This document shows, piece by piece, positions 12,111 through 23,720 of a stretch of 64,000 nucleotides of DNA. The DNA comes from Nectonema munidae (taxonomy: Eukaryota; Nematomorpha; Nectonematoida; Nectonematidae). The notes under the pieces were generated by a model. It was not told the origin of the DNA. It saw only the letters and a program-made list of their open reading frames with translations, and searched no databases. The stretch's first letter is position 1. Each line of letters opens with the position of its first letter. Position numbers and translations under genes: made by a program. The DNA lies in the NCBI GenBank assembly GCA_030549495.1, contig JAUIRK010000944.1:1-64000 (forward strand). Reading direction: 5' to 3'.

Positions 12111-12604
12111 CTAAAAAGGAATTTAAAGAGAATTGCTTTTTTCAGTGACATCACAGACTGCGTTACCTAGTGAAGAAGAAGTATCAATGGGATTTAGTTT
12201 ACCCCAATGTGTTAAATAGAAGAAATCTCTTATCAGAACTTTGTTCTGAATTCTTAACCCTACCTTTTGCTTCAATTAGAACTTCTTTTTCTAACTCTCA
12301 ATATAATAAAGGAATCTGTTTATTGTATTGTCCTTTGACGTTTGGAAAAGGTATTGAGAATGTGAATGAAGAGAAATTAGGAATCACATTTCTTTCCGTT
12401 TCAACAAAATACGATAGTGGCCTTATTTGAAAAATGGTGAACGAATACTAAACCTAACCCTTTTCTAACGGTTCGTTTTATATCACTCTGAAGCTAAGTT
12501 TTGTGTACTCTTCAGCTTAAAACAATGAATTTACACTTTGGATAATTAGATGAAACCTAGCAAAAGCAAAAGCAAATATAAACTCTATTTATAATCAGTT
12601 TATT

Positions 12605-13085
12605 ATAAGAATTTTAGTTCTTCATTCAACTTTTTTCAGTTTCTTTTATTTTTTCTAGCTCACACTCTTTATCTTTTGTTGATCGAAGAAATGATGCTGC
12701 CCTTGCTAATGAGGTGAAATCTTCGTTATTATGAGTCTTTATTATTTTAAACTCATGTTCTGCTCTTAAATCTCATATTATTTTTAAGATTGAACGTTTC
12801 TGTCTCTTCAAATTCTCTATTTCCTCAATCTTTATCTTGCGTTTCAGATTTTTTTGAATAAATACAGACTCTCCTTTTTGTCTTGCTAACTCATATTTTT
12901 GGGCTATTGTGCAAGAAATCATAAACTAATCTTTGAGACACAGATTCTTCTTGAGAATTATCTGTTAGAACTTCTTTATTAACTGAAAACCTTTCAACTG
13001 AACTTTGACAATGAGATAAACAAAAAACTTTAATAAAATTTAAAATGATCTTGATTTTAAATGAACGCAGCAAAAAAACTATCAA
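12605..13085 (-). pseudogene. Unrecognised charged, helix-rich coding remnant (left copy)
   Basis: I do not recognise the family. The minus strand reads SSVERFSVNKEVLTDNSQEE, then, after a frame change, YELARQKGESVFIQKNLKRK, IKIEEIENLKRQKRSIL, a stop, and SLARAASFLRSTKDKE before ending. The Lys/Glu-rich heptad-like pattern suggests a coiled coil near the C-terminus of some transposon- or host-derived protein. Its mirror copy is at 63252-63712. One stop and one frame change interrupt it in both arms, so it was already broken before the duplication. Confidence 0.3.
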
Positions 13086-13344
13086 GACCGTTCTCTTTAA
13101 AATTGAACGTTAAACATGTATTATAAATATATTTATTACAATAAAATTAAGAAGTAAGGTTTTTTTATCAAAAATCATTTTTTCCACCATTCATTTTGAT
13201 GCAATGGAATGAATGAAAAGAGAAAAAATTATTTGTTTACTGATATTTATTTAGGAAAGTTATAAAATAATTAATTGCTTTATTTTACTTAATGGAAGAA
13301 GTGTTAAAAAAGTAAAAGTTTTCCATCGTTTGGATCTCTCAACC

Positions 13345-13690
13345 GTTTAAGAAAAAATTTCAAATAAGTTGAATGTAAATCCAGTTGATGTTAATATACA
13401 ATACTATGACTTAGAAGAAGATGTAATTGATACTTACGATTTTTTAAAGCTCAAAATAGAAAAGAAATCTGAAAAGTAAGAAATTTTTGAAGAGTCGATG
13501 TTTGAAGAAAAAATATCTAATGATATTTGTTTGGAGGAGAAGATAAGTTTGCAACGAAATTCCTCTCCTTTTTCAAATTCAAATGTTTCTAATTATAAGT
13601 ATTCATTATTTGAAGATAATTTGGACATAGAAAAGGAAGGTTTTTGTTTTACGTCATATTCAATTTATTGTTATTTTAGAATAAATTGAC
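13345..13690 (+). pseudogene. Unrecognised acidic coding remnant (left copy)
   Basis: Plus-strand reading contains NKLNVNPVDVNIQYYDLEED, VIDTYDFLKLKIEKKSEK and, from 13498, MFEEKISNDICLEEKIS. Stops interrupt it near 13350 and 13480. The composition and the persistence of one frame look like former coding, but no family is recognised. It has a mirror copy at 62640-62990. Confidence 0.25.
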
Positions 13691-13839
13691 TTTTTCTGTA
13701 TACTTTTCCAAAAAATATTTATTCAGGAGGATTATTATTATAGAAATTAGAAATTCTTACATTGATCTCTGTAATATATTTGTAATTACTATATGTCAGA
13801 ACAAAAAAATCCTTTAACTCATTTGTAATGTTTTTTTTT

Positions 13840-15240
13840 TAAGAAGAAGAAGAAGAAGAAGAAAAAGAAGATTTATTAATTGATAAAATAAAATTGGAAT
13901 ACACGCCTAAACATATAAAGAAGAATTAAATAAAGAATTTAAAAAGAAAAAGACATTGCATATTTATAGTTGGGAAAAATTCAAAAGGCCTGCAAGCCGC
14001 TGGTATGAATAAAACCCATATTACATCAATGAAAAAGAAATACATCATATAGGATATTGATAAGATAAATATGAAGTAAAAATAATCTAATTAGATAGAA
14101 TAGAATACAGATAGTATGCAGTGTGCATGATTAGAATGAGTGGCTGTTAATATATTGTTAAATAACTATTGGTGGTTGTTACACACAAAGCAATTAATAG
14201 ATTGACAAGTTAAACTATATTTATCCAAGAGAAGTTTTTTTATTATATTTTTACAAGTGCTTATTTTAGAAAGAATACATTGAGAGTTAAACATAAAAAA
14301 GTTAAAGTTATGAGAAATTTTATATTTTATAGATTGTTTAGATAATTTTTTACAATATGATGGAAGTGATAAATTGGATTTATTTCGTAGATTATATTCA
14401 TGGTTCATGTAGTTAAATACAATAAACTCATTAAATATGTTAGGGAGAAATCCATTTAAAAGTTTATAGGTAAGCATCGATAGATTATACACATACAAGT
14501 CATTAACTTTTAGTAAGTTATCTCTAAAAAAATAAGGGAGTAGTATGAGATAAGTAATGACTTCTAGTTATATAGCGTATAATTCGTTTTTGTGTTTTTA
14601 TCAATAGCTCAAGGTTTTGATGACCCCATAGAACTATGCAGTAATTAAGATAAGGGAGAAAATAGGAGTTTTACAAAAATAATTTGATTTTGGTCGGGAA
14701 CAAAAATTTATGGTGTTTTAGAATGCCCTAATTACTACACAGAATAGAATTGACATAAGAGATATGTTGTTTCCACTTCAATTTGCAGTCGATGATGACA
14801 CTAAGTAATTTATAATATTCAACAACTTCGAACTTGAAATTCTCAGTTGGAATTTTTCCAAAGAGCATGGCTTTAGACTTAGATACATTTATATGCATGC
14901 AATTTTGAGTACACCATTCAAAGATCGGCCCAAGATAATTGGTGAAAAAGTCCATACTTTTGGGTGGATTTGCCATAGGAAACGGGATGTTTATTGTCAC
15001 ATCATCAACAAAACAATAAAACTTCAACGAACAATTAGATACATGTATATCATTTATAAAAATCAGGAATAATAGAGGACCCAGGATAGAACCCTGAGGA
15101 ACCCCCATATTAATGGTAGAAACGTTAGACTTGAATTTATTCAAAGTGACATAATTCTGACGATTGAGCAAATAAAATTTGATTAGAAGCAAGGTTAATT
15201 TAAGAAATGCAAGAGCAGAACCATTAAAACCTTATTCCAA
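13840..15240 (-). mobile_element. LINE fragment, RT to 3' tail (left arm)
   Basis: Minus-strand LINE 3' part. RT motifs are GVPQGSILGPLLFLIFINDI and FYCFVDDVTINIPF, where the usual FADD is FVDD. Then come YKLLSVIIDCKLKWKQH and, in a later frame, the LINE C-terminal region ending NCFVCNNHQ at 14166. The 3' UTR has CAGCGGCTTGCAGGCCTTTT and ends in AATAAA plus (TTC)n and poly-A near 13842. Several frame breaks lie between 14500 and 14730. The sequence is 5'-truncated, and no target duplication was found. Confidence 0.75.
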
Positions 15241-15614
15241 AAAGCATAGAATTCAAAGAATCTCAAATACTATGTAAATGACCTAAGCTCATTTCAAAAC
15301 TCTAGGGATTCTAGAAAATCAACCACTGTGGAAGGAAACCAAAAACGAGAAAAACCAAACAAAATTAAAAACATTTTTATATTACAAATGTCTTTATCCA
15401 CTTAATGGTTCATCAATCAATATTTAAAAACAGATTTAAAAATACTTAAAAATCAGAAGCAAATAAAAACTAGTTAAAATTTTAAAAAAATTCCTACACT
15501 AAAATATATATAATAATTTTTTCCTTCCTTCTATATTCTTTTTGATTTCACAATAAATTGTCTTGTCTAAAAAATTGTTCTAATAAAACAAAAATTAATC
15601 AGAAAATATAAGAA

Positions 15615-15855
15615 TTTTGGAAGATTTATATTTATTTGATAGTGAAATAAGTAATCCTAAGGCTAACGATCTTGTAACAAAGATGAACGAATCTAACATC
15701 GATGAATGGATAAACATAGATGAAGGAGAGAAAACACTTCACTATTACACAGACTGAGAAATTGTCAAACTTATTAGAGATGAACAAGAAGATAGTGAAG
15801 AAAAAGAAGAAAAATCAACTTTCAATAGACTAATTGATTCAATTAACAAATGAGC
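15615..15855 (+). pseudogene. Tigger/jerky-type transposase C-terminal remnant (left arm)
   Basis: Plus-strand reading gives NESNIDEWINIDEGEKTLHY, YTD-stop-EIVKLIRDEQEDSEE and FNRLIDSINK. A W-x-x-(I/V)D acidic block followed by (L/Y)TD-x-EI and a Glu-rich tail is characteristic of the C-termini of CENP-B-like Tigger transposases. No DDE core or TIR was found nearby. The assignment is by pattern only. Mirror copy at about 60480-60720. Confidence 0.45.
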
Positions 15856-16479
15856 TTCTTGAAGGTTTTAAAAAATAAAAGTTTCATAAATGAATAAGAA
15901 CTAAAGAGTCTTTGTATCTATGCAAGAAAAACTAATTAGAGAAAGACCAAAGTGCCTAAAAGAACTAAGGTTAAAAGAAATGTTCCAAAAGTTGTCTACA
16001 CTTAGTAAAATCAGTACATCTGAAAATTAACTTACCAATTATAATATGCAATGACTGTAATGTTTTAGAAAATATTGAGTGAATTAAATAAAATTATACT
16101 TGCTCTCATTTTAATAATTCGTATTTATAACGTCTAAATCAAACTTATATAGTTACTTTTCATTTAATTTAGTTTCAGGTGAATACATGCTAAAAGCTTT
16201 TTGATCATTTAAAGCGAGTAACTAGAAGGGTATATAAAAAGTTATTGTCAATTTGATGAAACTAGTCATTACTAAAATTACTCCACATATCCTCGCCTTA
16301 CACATGAAATATTTCCTAGTTGTTTCGATATGACTCGTGTAACTCCGATACAATAAAATGAATCCAAAAATAACATTTGAAATGTTTGCCCTATTTATAT
16401 AATACCTCGTATTGCTTAAATTTTTGACAAAATGATTTCAACTCAGATTGAGTTTATTTTGATTCAAATAATTTGTCTT

Positions 16480-16640
16480 CGCTATATTAACCAATATGGC
16501 TTTCGCAAAAACTTCTTTACTGATCGATTACTTTGATTCTATCATAATAATCAATGAAATTATTAACAATTTTGAGGGAAAAAAGAATTAATTGGTGTTT
16601 CCCTGGATATGAAGAAAGCCTTTGATTTTGTCTAATTAAT
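16480..16640 (+). pseudogene. LINE RT fragment, finger region (left arm)
   Basis: Plus-strand reading gives INQYGFRKNFFTDRL and then LIGVSLDMKKAFDFV, matching the QxGFRxxxST and LDxxKAFD blocks of non-LTR reverse transcriptases. Frame changes separate the two. The orientation is opposite to the RT piece at 13840-15240, so it is a separate copy. Mirror copy at 59700-59860. Confidence 0.5.
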
Positions 16641-16649
16641 TTGTTACCA

Positions 16650-18600
16650 AGTTTACCTTTACAACTTTTCAAGTCTTACAACGAGAAATGAGAGTGCTTA
16701 GCAGCGGTTTATTTGGTTTTTTACGGTCTACATTTTGCATGCAAAAAGAAACAAATTTTCCTTAGTTAAACCTTGCTTATTTTTCAAACACGGTGTATTT
16801 TTGCGACAGTCATACTCAGAGCAATAAACGCATGCCACAAACCATTCTAACCAGGCACACCTTCATCTTATATAAGCATAATCACATACGTCGAACTTCA
16901 TTTTTTGTTTTCACTAGAACGATTACTTTACTTCACTTATTTCAAGTGGGAAAACATTTTTCCACTGAAACAAACTTAAAACATACACGCAAATGAATCC
17001 TTCTCATCACCTTATTACATTGATCTGTGTAATATTTACCCAAAATCCACTTTCAAAGTATTCTCAAAGTTTTTCCCTCACTGTTCTAATGTGGCAACTT
17101 GCAAATAATTTTAGCAATCTCTGTTAACTTCATTCAATTTTTCTTCTTTTCATTTGAATAATTTTTAAAATTGTAAGAAACTTACCAGTTACTTGAAAAA
17201 GACCTAAAAAGTTAATTGACGAATATATTGATTTGATTAAGCATGGAATGGAAGTCAAATACAAAATATCTAGAACATTCTATACATACATTTATAATTC
17301 TGCCATGAAAATAAATATTGACACGTTCATGCCTTGTCATGATAGATTTATTCAATCAAAATATCATAAAGTAGGGCTAATTGACATACAAAACTTTCAT
17401 CGTCTTTCAAAAAAGCCTGTATCTCATTGCTTGATGAAAATATGCGCTTAAGCGCTTTCCCTTTACTGAACAACCCAGTTTCAGTATATAACAAGTGTAT
17501 TTTAAGTCAGCATTGTTTTTTAAAATCGCACACTATTCAGTATATTAAAGAAGCTATTTCTATTAATTCTCAAAAATTAGTTTCATCTTTTTGCCCATAA
17601 CTTAATTAGCTTCAATCTCGTAGTAAATTCTGAATTTTTCAAAATCATTGCCATCTATCAATCTATTTTTACCTTTTAAATTAAGTCGGAAATACTTTTT
17701 ATATTGAAATTATGTAAATGATGGAATGGCATCTGATAACTGTTCTAGAGCCAGAAATGTTTCACAGTGCCAAATTGGCGCTATTTGGAATAAACGTGGT
17801 TAAGATATACATATGAATCTTTTAGTTAGAGAAGAGCAACTTACATATCAATAAAAAGAGAGCTGTGAAAAAAAAGACAAATTTCATATTAATAATTTGG
17901 ATCTGAACAGTAGTTGGAGAGAGATGTAATTTATCCAATTTCTCTTGTTTATATGTAATTTTATACTAAGAAATATTTGCTCTAACAAAACATCATCATA
18001 CTCTCTTGAAAATCAGATTTTCCATAACAATTGGCCTCGATTTCATAGAGAAATAATCTCACATCTTTATTTGTTTTATTTGACAAATTTGTTTTAATCT
18101 TGTATTGTATTTGTTCAACTATTGTAAATAAAAATTATTTGCCAAAAATCGTGTAAACTTAACATAATATGTTGAGGTAAACTAAATAAATGTTTGACAA
18201 AATTAGTAATCTGGCAAGCCACGGGGAGAGAAAAAATACACAGAAAATCTTGCCAGGCTACATATATGTGAATGGTGAAAATTTTAGATGTAAAAATGGT
18301 TGGTTCTAATTGACATCTTGTAAACTGAAGAGAGTTCGAAAGCAGAAGTAAATCGGATGAAAGGTAAAGTTTTTATTAATCTTTGTAAAATGAAGTTTTC
18401 AAATGATCGTCTATATATAGATTGATAGATCAGAGTCTTAAAATATATAAAAATAAATTTATTACCTATATTGTCGTAGTATTGAATCTGTTTTTATAAT
18501 TATATAATCTAGTTTTGTTTTTGTTTAAACCGAAAGAGATGTCGTAAAATGTTTATAGTAAGATAACAATTAAAAGTTTTTTAATATTTATTTTATAATT
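16650..18600. other. AT-rich stretch without recognised gene (left arm)
   Basis: An open frame at 17233-17451 (MIKHGMEVKYKISRTFYTY) is kept intact in the right arm (59103-58885) with a single residue change. It has no recognised motif, and conservation between arms only reflects the recent duplication. Nothing else is supportable. Confidence 0.4.
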
Positions 18601-18614
18601 GATAAAATTATTGT

Positions 18615-19900
18615 AGAAACTATCAGAATGTATGGTATAAAACGTAATAGTAACATTAGAAAAAGCAAAAAAATTAATGTGTAGTTATATCTCTGCAATT
18701 TCAATTTAATTTTTTAAATGTGACAGTTGTTGTAAATGGCTTTATTATACCTGTCAAGATCTTTGTCAATCGTTATTTAAAGTCTTGGATAAACATAGTG
18801 CACAAGGAATCAAGTGGCATTGTATGTATCTCTGTCGTTCTTCTGATCAACATACTCTTAGAGAACTTTTTGATTTGGTAAAATCTTTAAGAGAACAAAT
18901 CCTTGACCAAAATAAAATTATTGCGACAATGAAGTTACATTTTGACCAACAAAAAGAAATAATATCAGTGCCTTCTTGTATTAAACCTACATACGCAGAA
19001 ATAATTCAAAAAACGTCTGTGAAAGATGTAAAAAACACTCTCTATATTAAATCCGATTCATTAAATGTGGAAGAAATTCCAACTAAAACTAAAGATATTC
19101 TAAGATTCGTCTTAAAAAGCACTAAGGCCGCGGTTTCGCGATACTAAAATCTAAAAAAGGCTGAAAATATGCTTACACACAAATCACTTTTAACAGTAAA
19201 GCAAAACATTATTACCAAAAATTTCAATTGTTATTTCAAAAAGATATACCTATCGAACGGGTGAAAACTTTGATACTTGATAAAAACGAAGAAATTTGTA
19301 AAGACATGAATGATCACAACCTTTTCCATTTACTTTTTTCAAAAGTTACCCCAATAATAAAAAGAAAGTTGTGTTTAAAGTTTCTGCTGAAATATACTCC
19401 TTTTAGAAAAATGATGATCTCACATTTTAATTTATGATGCAAAGTATCAAATCAAGACCTATTTTCTCTCATAAACAATGTGATAATTGTTTCCGTTTTG
19501 ACCACAAAACGTCCAAATTTAAGAAAGATTCTGTTTGCAAATACTGCGCCTCTAATCACGGTTCTGCTTCCTGCTCTTTTAAAAATGTTTCTTTATCTCT
19601 CAAATGTTACAATTTTTCCTCGAAAAAATTGGAAATAACAAATCTCTCAGCTATGAGTTATAACTGGCCTTCGTTATTGGAGTTGGAAATGGTTAAAAGC
19701 ATTACTCAAACATATCAGAGATCAGTGTAAGAACTTTATTTCATTAAACCATACTTTTTTGACCCTGATGAAATTTACAAAATTAATATTGTCAGCTTGA
19801 ATATACAATCATTAAGTAGAAAGTTTCACGAAGCACAAATTTTCATTTATCAATTGAATATCTGTAATATGTCTTCAAGAGACCTGATTCGCTTATCCTT
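18615..19900 (+). pseudogene. LINE ORF1 (PHD-like finger, coiled coil, zinc knuckle) and start of ORF2 (left arm)
   Basis: ORF1 proteins of CR1/jockey-like LINEs bind RNA. Here an N-terminal Cys/His block (CDSCCKWLYYTCQDL...WHCKYLC in the better-kept right copy) resembles a PHD finger. A predicted coiled coil (LFDLVKSLREQILDQNKII) follows, and later a zinc-knuckle block (CDNCFRFDHKT, CKYCASNHGSASCS, 19495-19575). About 60 bases further on, INIVSLNIQSLSRKFHEAQ is a typical start of an APE endonuclease. Frame breaks occur near 18660, 19147 and 19440. The reading is cut at 19900 by a TTAA insertion and seems to resume at 22564. Confidence 0.65.
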
Positions 19901-20734
19901 TAACCCTATCAGTGACGAGCTGCCATTTCACCCCCCCCCCCCTCTCCTTAACTAAAATTTCTATTGTACAAAATTGGCTAAATCATATGCCTTTAAAATT
20001 TTAACTTTTCCTAAAATCGTTAGCTGCATCTTTTGATACCATTTTCATGGTAGTTGTATGACCCTCTCATGTCAAAAACTGTCAATCAAAATCAAATGTA
20101 CATTTTTTCAACAAAATTTTTATATTATAATGTCAATAACTTATTACTTTGTATCTATATTAGATACACTATTAAAACGTTTTAATCATATGTATATTGG
20201 AACAAATAAAACTTATATATACATATTTTTCCAATAAACGTTTCAACTGTGTAAGTAATGTCAATCAAAAATTTGATTGATGATAAAATTACTTACGAAA
20301 ACATTCATTAAAATTTTAAATAAAATTATTTTTTTATACAAAATCGACCATGATGATTTCAGTTCTCAACTTAGTTTTCACTATTATGGTGTGAAAATTT
20401 ATGAAAGTGTCAATCAAATTTGCGGTTCTCGCCTGAAAATTGTGTCCAAGAATATTAATCAAATTTTTAATAAAATATATATTTTTATACTAAATCAACC
20501 ATTCTGACTTCATTTCCGTACACGTCAATCAATTTTCTGGTTTACATCTGAAGCTCCAAGAATATTGATTAAATTTTAAACTATCGTATTTCATCGTCTA
20601 TAAGTCGTACCTGGACTTTTGAACGAAATACAAGGTAAAAAACCTTACCTATGTCTATAAGCCGCACCCCCAAACATCCAGCAGCTCAAGTCGATTACAT
20701 TTAGAATATAATATAAAATACTCAATTGTGCCAT

Positions 20735-20845
20735 TTGGTGTGAAGTAATCAAGTGGTGTCAATTTGGTGTGAAGTAATTAAAGTGGGACCTGGTGTGGAA
20801 TAATCAAGTTGTATAAATTTGATGTGAAGTAATCAAGTTACATCC
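20735..20845 (+). repeat. Tandem repeat, about 25-33 bp units, in pogo 5' region
   Basis: TGGTGTGAAGTAATCAAG and close variants recur four times before the transposase start at 20939. Confidence 0.7.
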
Positions 20846-20938
20846 TGTTAATTTTCGTTCTTTTAATTTATGCTATATTAAGCCTCCACAATTTAACCAA
20901 TATCATAATTTATACGTATCTACTGCTCTACCAACAAC

Positions 20939-22170
20939 ATGCTTCCTAAAAGAAGAATCCAGTACATTGTCAAGGAGAAGATTGCCATGGCTGAGTATGC
21001 TGACCTTCATGGTAACAGGGCTGCAGCCAGACATTTTGGTATCGATGAATCCAACATCCGAAGATGGAAAAGAAACAGACCCACCCTTGAAGAGATGCCA
21101 AAGTACAAGATGACCAACCGTGGTAGCTCAGCCAAATACCCGGAGTTGGAATCTAAGCTTTTAGAAGAGATTCTAGGGCGTCGACAAGCAGGCATCCCAG
21201 TATTCACCACAGAACTGCGATTCCGTGCCCTCCAAGTCGCTCCTCAGTTTGGCGCAACATAATTCAAATCAAGTTATGGTTGGGTTGCCAGGTTATTAGA
21301 AGGCACAACCCATCGGTTCGAAGGAGGACAACCATCACCTAACGATTTCCAGACCACTATGAGGACAAGATAATAAGCTTACTTAAGTTTATCATTGATC
21401 AACGCAAGAAGCAAGAGTACTCCCTCAGCCAGATCGGCAACGCAGACCAGACTCCCCTCACCTTCGATCTGCCATCTAAAACCACCATCGCCTCTAAGGG
21501 GAGCAAGAGTGTGTCCATACGCACCACCGGAAATGAGAAGAGCCACTTCACCGAGATGCTGGCCTGCACTGCTGATGGTGGCAAGCTACCCCCCTTTGCA
21601 GTCTTCAAATGAAAGAAATTGCAGAAGGAAAAGTTCCCTTCTGGTGTCCATGTCAGAGTTCATCCAAAAGGTTGGATGGACCAGAACCTTTTAAAAGACT
21701 GGGTCAATCAAGTATGGAATTCCAGACTTGACAGCTTGCTGAAGAAACCTTCCATCTTAGTCCTGGGCAGTTTTAGGTGCCACACGATAGCAGAAGTTCT
21801 GCAACAGATGAAAAACATCAAGACCACGCCAGCTATTATCCCAGGAGGTCTTACCTCTGTCCTGGAGCCACTCGATGTCTTGGTTAACCGCCCTTTTAAG
21901 GAGAGGATGAGGAAGAAATGGACTAAGTGGATCGCTACTGGGAAACCAAGCAAGGACCCCCACTGGACGACTGAAAAGGGTTGATCTACTAACCATCTGT
22001 ACTAGGATTGTAGAGTCCTGGAAGGACATCCCTACATCTTGTATTACAACGGGGTTTTTGAATTGTGGGATTCCAAACAAACTTGATGGGACACAGGATG
22101 AGTTTATGTGGGAGAACAGGGATGATGTGTGTGTTGAAGAGGAAGTTGAACTTTATTATGACTCTACTGA
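20939..22170 (+). pseudogene. pogo-type transposase, catalytically dead
   Basis: Cut-and-paste transposase of the Tc1/mariner superfamily. The N-terminal helix-turn-helix reads NRAAARHFGIDESNIRRWKR. The core begins SLSQIGNADQTPLTFDLP (first Asp), includes GGKLPPFAVFK and GWMDQNLLKDWVNQVW, and ends IPGGLTSVLEPLDVLVNRPF (third Asp). At the second Asp the family pattern DSFRxH is LGSFRCH, so the metal-binding Asp is Gly. There is also a frame change after 21262, an in-frame stop after AVFK near 21610, and further stops past 21984. Codons are G+C-ending, unlike neighbouring elements. Confidence 0.8.
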
Positions 22171-22563
22171 TGCAAAGTTGATCTTGCAAATATATGTTTA
22201 GTACATTCAACAGAGAAAATATATCTGCCAGATAAACAAGCTTGGCCATCCACTCATCGTCGGACAAGAGCTCTTGAAATTTCTGATTATTTTGTTGCAG
22301 AAAAAATAATTTAATTTCTTTATAAATTATTTTAAGTTTATATATTTTAGATTGATTGACAGGTTTGATTGATTTTTTGGCAGGTTTCATTGATTTTCAT
22401 TAAAAATAAATGACACCATCAGATTCACAATCAATTATTTTGTGGGTTCACACGAGATTTTGTAAAAATATTCAATAGTAAGAAAAAAGGAGGGACTAAT
22501 ATTGCACCCCCCCCCCCCTCCGTCACTGAGAAAATGAAAATAGCTCGTCCCGAATAGGTTTAA

Positions 22564-23050
22564 GAGAATTCCGATTACTGAGGAAAAGTTTCAATAAAAT
22601 TGTTTCGAGTATCAATCAATTCTTTTAGAATTTCCAAATTATAAAATCTAATTATACATAACATGTAAAGACTTCCCTCGTATAATACGAAATATGTAGA
22701 TTTTTTCCAAAAATTTTTTGGTAGTTTCTTTTTAATAGAAATAGGAGTGTCACCAATGTTTACTGTGGTGATATCAATTTTGATCTCTTTTGTTTAAAAA
22801 AGTTTAAGCTGAGCAATCCGGCTATTAAAAAATTTTTTAATACTATCATTTCTAATTCTTTAATGCCGGCCATTACTTTGTCAACCCGACTTGCTAAGGA
22901 TACACTCATTGATCATTTTTTCTTTAGTAACGATATTGTATTACACAAAGGACTTAACTGCATGATACATTTCTCAGAGCACTTGCCTATTTTGCTATCC
23001 TTCAATTTTTGCGATAAGAAATCTGAAAGAGACTCACCAATGAGCAGTCA
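22564..23050 (+). pseudogene. LINE endonuclease fragment (left)
   Basis: APE-type endonuclease of a LINE. VTNVYCGDINFDLFC contains the GD(I/F)N block, followed by AITLSTRLAKDTLIDHFFFS, the usual C-terminal endonuclease motif with T-x-IDH. It starts right after the MITE's TTAA, consistent with being the continuation of the ORF2 cut at 19900, and stops where a CAGGGGCGC-starting insertion begins near 23053. A closely similar inverted copy is at 29990-30500. Confidence 0.7.
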
Positions 23051-23052
23051 AT

Positions 23053-23681
23053 CAGGGGCGCACATCCTCAAAATTATTGAGGGGGGGGGGGGGGGGGGGG
23101 GGGGGTTTGCAATTTTCAAAATTACTGGTCTGAACGGCATTCCAAAAATTAAAGCTCTCTTTTAAAGAGTGCCCTAAATTTATAAGACTACTTTATATTT
23201 TTTTACAAAATTGGTGAAATTTAAATACTATACTTCCAGCGAAAATATTTTAATTAAATTTGCATATCGCATATACACTAGTTTAAAAAAATCCAAAATT
23301 ATTGGAGAGGGGCGGGGGGGGGGGGGGTGGAATAGGCTTTTCATTTGAAAATGAAGTAGTCTACCAGGCACATTACAGGAATTGATGAAAGAATATTTGA
23401 TTGATAGAGGAAACAACTGAAAACAAATAATTGAAGGTTGGAGAGTTTTATATGAGTGAATGTAGTCTGAAGGAAAAGAATCTACTAGACACCCAGCGAT
23501 GTTTATATGAAAAAAATGTGATTGATTTAAGGGCGCACTTCTTTGAAATTATTTGAGGGAGGCCGAATTTCAAGCGTCTTCCAGAAAAGACAACAAATTT
23601 TTTTTGAATTCCTACTCCTCCCTTGTCTATTCTATTTCATTCTTAATTAAGTAATGTAAACTTTAACCCCCGCCCTATTAA
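23053..23681. other. G-rich insertion region, possibly hAT MITE ends
   Basis: CAGGGGCGCACATCCTC at 23053 resembles an hAT terminus and is followed by a run of more than 20 Gs. A related motif (AAATTATTGGAGAGGGGC plus G-run) lies near 23295, and GGGCGCACTTCTTTGAAATT near 23530. No opposite terminus or 8-bp duplication was found. No coding region. Confidence 0.35.
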
Positions 23682-23720
23682 CCCTATTAGTGCTGGGCAA
23701 AATTTGTCCGCTCAAGTGCT

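Larger units (their letters stand above)
12337..20365 (+). repeat. Left arm of a very large inverted duplication
   Basis: Read forward, this stretch matches the reverse complement of 55960-64000. Corresponding positions add to about 76,330-76,350 throughout: 12337 pairs with 64000, the RT frame 14728-15192 with 61146-61610, 17233-17451 with 58885-59103, and 19904 with 56424. Differences are scattered substitutions and small indels. The translated RT differs at only a few of about 155 residues, so the arms are nearly identical. The match runs off the right edge of the window. Beyond 20365 the arms enter a minisatellite array and drift apart. Between recognised LINE and transposon pieces the arm holds unassigned AT-rich DNA (15,250-15,600; 15,860-16,480; 16,650-18,600). 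Confidence 0.9.
20580..22330 (+). mobile_element. pogo-type DNA transposon, 3' end not found
   Basis: The left end, next to TA at 20579-20580, has TCGTCTATAAGTCG and TGTCTATAAGCCGCACC subterminal motifs. A transposase with many G and C bases follows, quite unlike the AT-rich surroundings. No matching inverted terminus was found around 22200-22400, so the right end is lost or too diverged. The 5' region has a tandem repeat (20735-20845). Confidence 0.65.
19904..22559 (+). mobile_element. piggyBac-like MITE with C-tracts and internal minisatellite, split by pogo
   Basis: Flanked by TTAA at 19900-19903 and 22560-22563. The ends are inverted: CCCTATCAGTGACGAGCT at the left and, read from the other strand, ACCTATTCGGGACGAGCT at the right (4 mismatches in 18). 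Just inside both ends sit C-runs (12 Cs from 19931 and a similar run near 22507). The interior has diverged tandem units with GTCAATCAAA and GCCTGAAA motifs. No transposase of its own is seen. A pogo copy lies in the middle. The TTAA and CCC starts are known features of piggyBac elements. Mobilisation by the piggyBac copies in this window is not supported, because their TIRs differ. Confidence 0.7.

Noticed and set aside
13842-13871. (GAA)n as an independent microsatellite
   Set aside because: It is the simple-repeat tail of the minus-strand LINE, as shown by AATAAA next to it and the mirrored copy at 62470-62505.
16793-17451. Open frames kept in both palindrome arms
   Set aside because: Conservation follows from the recent duplication and is not evidence of selection; no motif seen.
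22200-22400. Right terminal repeat of the pogo element
   Set aside because: No sequence matching the left TCGTCTATAAGTCG end in inverted orientation was found.
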